Below are positions 5,769 through 7,449 of a stretch of DNA of 7,449 nucleotides, one piece after another. Origin of the DNA: an uncultured Atopobium sp. (GTDB lineage: Bacteria; Actinomycetota; Coriobacteriia; Coriobacteriales; Atopobiaceae); contig CAMQEO010000059.1 in assembly GCA_946999785.1 (NCBI GenBank), positions 1 through 7,449 on the forward strand, in the 5' to 3' direction. The notes under the pieces are model-generated. The model was not told the origin of the DNA. It made no database searches and was given only the letters and a program-made list of their open reading frames with translations. Positions within the stretch are counted from its first letter, which is position 1, and every line of letters starts with the position of its first letter. A program made the translations under genes and the position numbers.

Positions 5769-5877
5769 CATATAACCAAAAGGTGAATTTTTAATTTGTT
5801 TCGTTTATAATAGAAACAACTGTAAGAAACAATACGTTTATCGACTATAATCGAAAGTATATACAAACCTGTAATCG
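5769..5877 (+). repeat. Direct repeat, right copy: DUF4143-ATPase promoter region
   Basis: This is the intact counterpart of 305-413: same length, same orientation, ungapped, about 82% identical. It covers the whole upstream control region of the ATPase gene up to its ribosome binding site (GAGAGG, 5877-5882). Conservation over a full 109 bases, together with the coding fragment at 414-459, indicates common descent from one ATPase locus. Confidence 0.85.
5798..5851 (+). promoter_or_regulatory. Two -10-like TATAAT boxes, each inside a palindrome
   Basis: TATAAT at 5806-5811 sits at the centre of a 20-bp imperfect palindrome, GTTTCGTTTA / TAATAGAAAC (5798-5817, 8 of 10 paired). A second TATAAT at 5846-5851 lies between TATCGA and TCGAAA half-sites (arms 5 of 6 matching). 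Palindromes covering -10 boxes suggest repression by a dimeric regulator. No good -35 element is seen for either box, and which one is used is unknown. Confidence 0.4.
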
Positions 5878-5891
5878 AGAGGTGCGATGAT

Positions 5892-7100
5892 ATGCCGTAC
5901 GTACTGCGTAAAAAATACCTTAATAAAATCAAACCCTTTATTGACAAACCTATTGTGAAGGTGATTACAGGTATGCGACGAGTGGGAAAGTCCACTTTGT
6001 TAAAAATGATTCAATCTGAATTGCTTGCAGACGTTCCTCAAAGTCGTATTATTTATATCAATTTAGAATCAGCTCAATACTTATCTGTGAAAAATGATTT
6101 TGATTTGCATAAATTAATTACCGAACGTAGTCAACAAATCGAAGGTAAAGTATATTTTTTCTTTGATGAAATTCAATTAGTTTCTCACTGGGAACGTGTT
6201 ATAAATGCGCTTAGAGTTGATTATGATTGCGATATTTATTTGACTGGTTCTAACTCAAAATTATTGTCCGGCGAACTTGCCACCTTGCTTTCAGGGCGTT
6301 ACGTAAGTTTTGAGGTGCTTCCTTTTACTTTTAGCGAATTCGTAAATTTGTATCAAAGTTTGAATTTAAGCATACAGGACTTATTTCAGCTCTATATCAA
6401 GATTGGTGGTATGCCCCCTCTTCATTATTTTAATGGCGAAGAAGAGTCAAGTTTTAGATATTTAAACGATATTTATAACACTGTTGTTGTTAAGGATATA
6501 CTAGAATACAATTCGATTCGAGATGTTGACGTGTTTAATCGCATTTTGCTTTTTTGTTTAGACAATATTGGACAAAGTTTTTCAGCTAACAGTTTACGTA
6601 AATATTTTGTGAGCGAAAATCGTAAAGTTTCAGTCGACACCATTTTAAACTACTTGAATTTTTGCCAAGCGGCGTATCTTCTAAAAAAAGTTCCACGCTA
6701 TGATAGTGCTGGAAAAAAGTTATTGACGGTTGAGGAAAAATATTATGTAACAGATCATGGTTTTAGGCAAGCAGTAGGTTTCTCAAATGTTGCATCAATT
6801 GAACGTATTCTAGAAAATATTGTTTATATTGAACTTTTGTCTCGTGGTTTTCAGGTTCAAGTTGGTCGTATTAATAATCAAGAAATCGATTTCATTGCTA
6901 CTAGACAAGGTGAAACCGAGTATTATCAAGTTTCTTATTTGATGGCTAGCGAAGAGACTCGTAGCCGGGAATTTGGTGTTTACCGATTGGTTAAGGATAA
7001 TTATCCTAAATATGTTTTGTCGATGGACGCACTGAATTTTTCGCAAGAAGGGATTATACACAAATATTTACCAAATTTTCTACTGGAAGAGAATGAGTAA
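5892..7100 (+). CDS. AAA_14 / DUF4143 family ATP-binding protein
   Basis: A 402-residue protein of usual length for this family. The N-terminal AAA-like domain has Walker A GMRRVGKST (27-35), Walker B YFFFDEIQLV (88-97) and a sensor-like LTGSNSKLLSGELATLLSGR. The middle region is helical (FSEFVNLY, GGMPPL). The C-terminal DUF4143 part has a degenerate PD-(D/E)XK-like core: EIDFIA followed by YYQVSYL, in which the usual catalytic Lys is absent. Cellular function of the family is not established; members occur in many copies in accessory regions. Start ATG 5892 follows GAGAGG by 9 bases. The gene is AT-richer than the transporter block and its last 8 bases overlap the next ORF. A decayed paralogue lies at 305-459. 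No catalytic residue of the ATPase core looks damaged. Confidence 0.93.
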   Translation: MPYVLRKKYLNKIKPFIDKPIVKVITGMRRVGKSTLLKMIQSELLADVPQSRIIYINLESAQYLSVKNDFDLHKLITERSQQIEGKVYFFFDEIQLVSHWERVINALRVDYDCDIYLTGSNSKLLSGELATLLSGRYVSFEVLPFTFSEFVNLYQSLNLSIQDLFQLYIKIGGMPPLHYFNGEEESSFRYLNDIYNTVVVKDILEYNSIRDVDVFNRILLFCLDNIGQSFSANSLRKYFVSENRKVSVDTILNYLNFCQAAYLLKKVPRYDSAGKKLLTVEEKYYVTDHGFRQAVGFSNVASIERILENIVYIELLSRGFQVQVGRINNQEIDFIATRQGETEYYQVSYLMASEETRSREFGVYRLVKDNYPKYVLSMDALNFSQEGIIHKYLPNFLLEENE

Positions 7101-7281
7101 GATGCTAATTGAATTGGCAAATGATGAGCATTTTCATGTTGGTAAAGACATGTATGGTAATGATTGGCATACTAGGATTAACGTAGATGGTACTCAGGAT
7201 TGGGTTAGGCATCAGAACCAGGTAATAAATGAGGGAGGAAAAATAGTATTCCCAGACAATGGAGTGATAGGACAGGATTAA
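7093..7281 (+). CDS. Small ORF resembling the tail of a polymorphic toxin
   Basis: 62 residues, starting inside the end of the ATPase gene (ATGAGTAA, 8-base overlap; ATG 7102 is an alternative start). The core GNDWHTRINVDGTQDWVRHQ followed by NQVINEGG recalls the 'G.Q.WV..RNG.I.NGG' segment seen at the C-terminal ends of some secreted or contact-dependent bacterial toxins; this is pattern memory, not a search. It lacks a signal peptide, a trafficking domain and the Pro/Arg-rich end I would expect, so it may be a truncated toxin tip, an orphan toxin module or an unrelated small protein. The next gene has its own ribosome binding site and looks like an immunity-type partner. Existence as a gene is fairly likely; function is weakly supported. 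Confidence 0.55.
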   Translation: MSKMLIELANDEHFHVGKDMYGNDWHTRINVDGTQDWVRHQNQVINEGGKIVFPDNGVIGQD

Positions 7282-7306
7282 ATAATGATCCATGGGAGGA
7301 ATAGTT

Positions 7307-7449
7307 GTGAACAAGTTTGAATTGTTTTCTATGGTTTATTACGCGTTAAATCATTATTGGAAAGAAAATAAAAGTGAAGAATTAACTTCATTTTTAAGTG
7401 ATATGAATCCTTTTTTATTTGATGATATTGGCTCTGCTGTTCCTTCTGT
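7307..7449 (+). CDS. Start of a small acidic protein, possible immunity protein (truncated by window edge)
   Basis: GTG 7307 follows GGGAGG (7294-7299) by 7 bases and opens a frame that runs off the right edge with 47 full codons. The sequence begins MNKFELFSMVYYALN and includes FLSDMNPFLFDDIGSA, hydrophobic/acidic and without a membrane segment. Small acidic cytoplasmic proteins encoded straight after toxin C-terminal modules are commonly cognate immunity proteins. The FLSDMNPFLFDDIGSA stretch looks like a conserved family signature to me, but I cannot name the family. The gap to the preceding ORF is 25 bases, consistent with one transcript. Being truncated, its length and C-terminus are unknown. 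Confidence 0.7.
   Translation, partial: MNKFELFSMVYYALNHYWKENKSEELTSFLSDMNPFLFDDIGSAVPS

Noticed and set aside
1..7449. CRISPR array, tRNA, rRNA or intact insertion sequence
   Set aside because: No regularly spaced repeats, cloverleaf-like segment, rRNA-like stretch or transposase motif was seen on either strand.

Overview
The window carries an accessory, mosaic stretch of a bacterial chromosome. The taxon cannot be fixed by eye. A LanFEG-type transporter with a divergent two-component system, strong AAGGAGG-like ribosome binding sites and several DUF4143-ATPase traces fit a host-associated Bacillota or low/mid-GC Actinomycetota (for example Coriobacteriia), but this is inference. Base composition changes abruptly: the left end, the DUF4143 ATPase and the right end are AT-rich, the transporter/sensor block is intermediate, and about 460-940 is GC-rich and repeat-laden.

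Layout. 1-136 is the 3' end of an unknown gene. 305-459 is a decayed, internally deleted copy of the promoter and Walker-B region of the ATPase gene that sits intact at 5892. 460-940 has no convincing gene; it holds a G10 tract, short direct repeats, a large inverted repeat (52-nt arms, 26 bp perfect) and an 11-bp imperfect tandem repeat. 941-3226 (minus strand) is a three-gene ABC operon of the lantibiotic-protection (LanFEG) type: ATPase, first permease (broken by one frameshift) and second permease. 3227-3385 is the divergent control region. 3386-5683 (plus strand) is an OmpR-family response regulator followed by its histidine kinase, also broken by one frameshift. 5769-5891 is the ATPase promoter region, 5892-7100 the AAA_14/DUF4143 ATPase, 7093-7281 a small ORF resembling a polymorphic-toxin tail, and 7307-7449 the start of a gene that looks like an immunity-type partner.

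How it fits together. The kinase and regulator probably sense an antimicrobial peptide at the membrane and switch on the divergent transporter, which would remove the peptide from the membrane. No lantibiotic biosynthesis gene is visible, so this looks like a stand-alone resistance module. A direct repeat of CCTTAC with 11-bp period lies between the two operons and is a good candidate operator. Both frame breaks are consistent with one missing base, so either the module is decaying or the assembly has indel errors. The module is bracketed by two same-orientation copies of the ATPase 5' region, suggesting insertion next to, or recombination between, ATPase paralogues.
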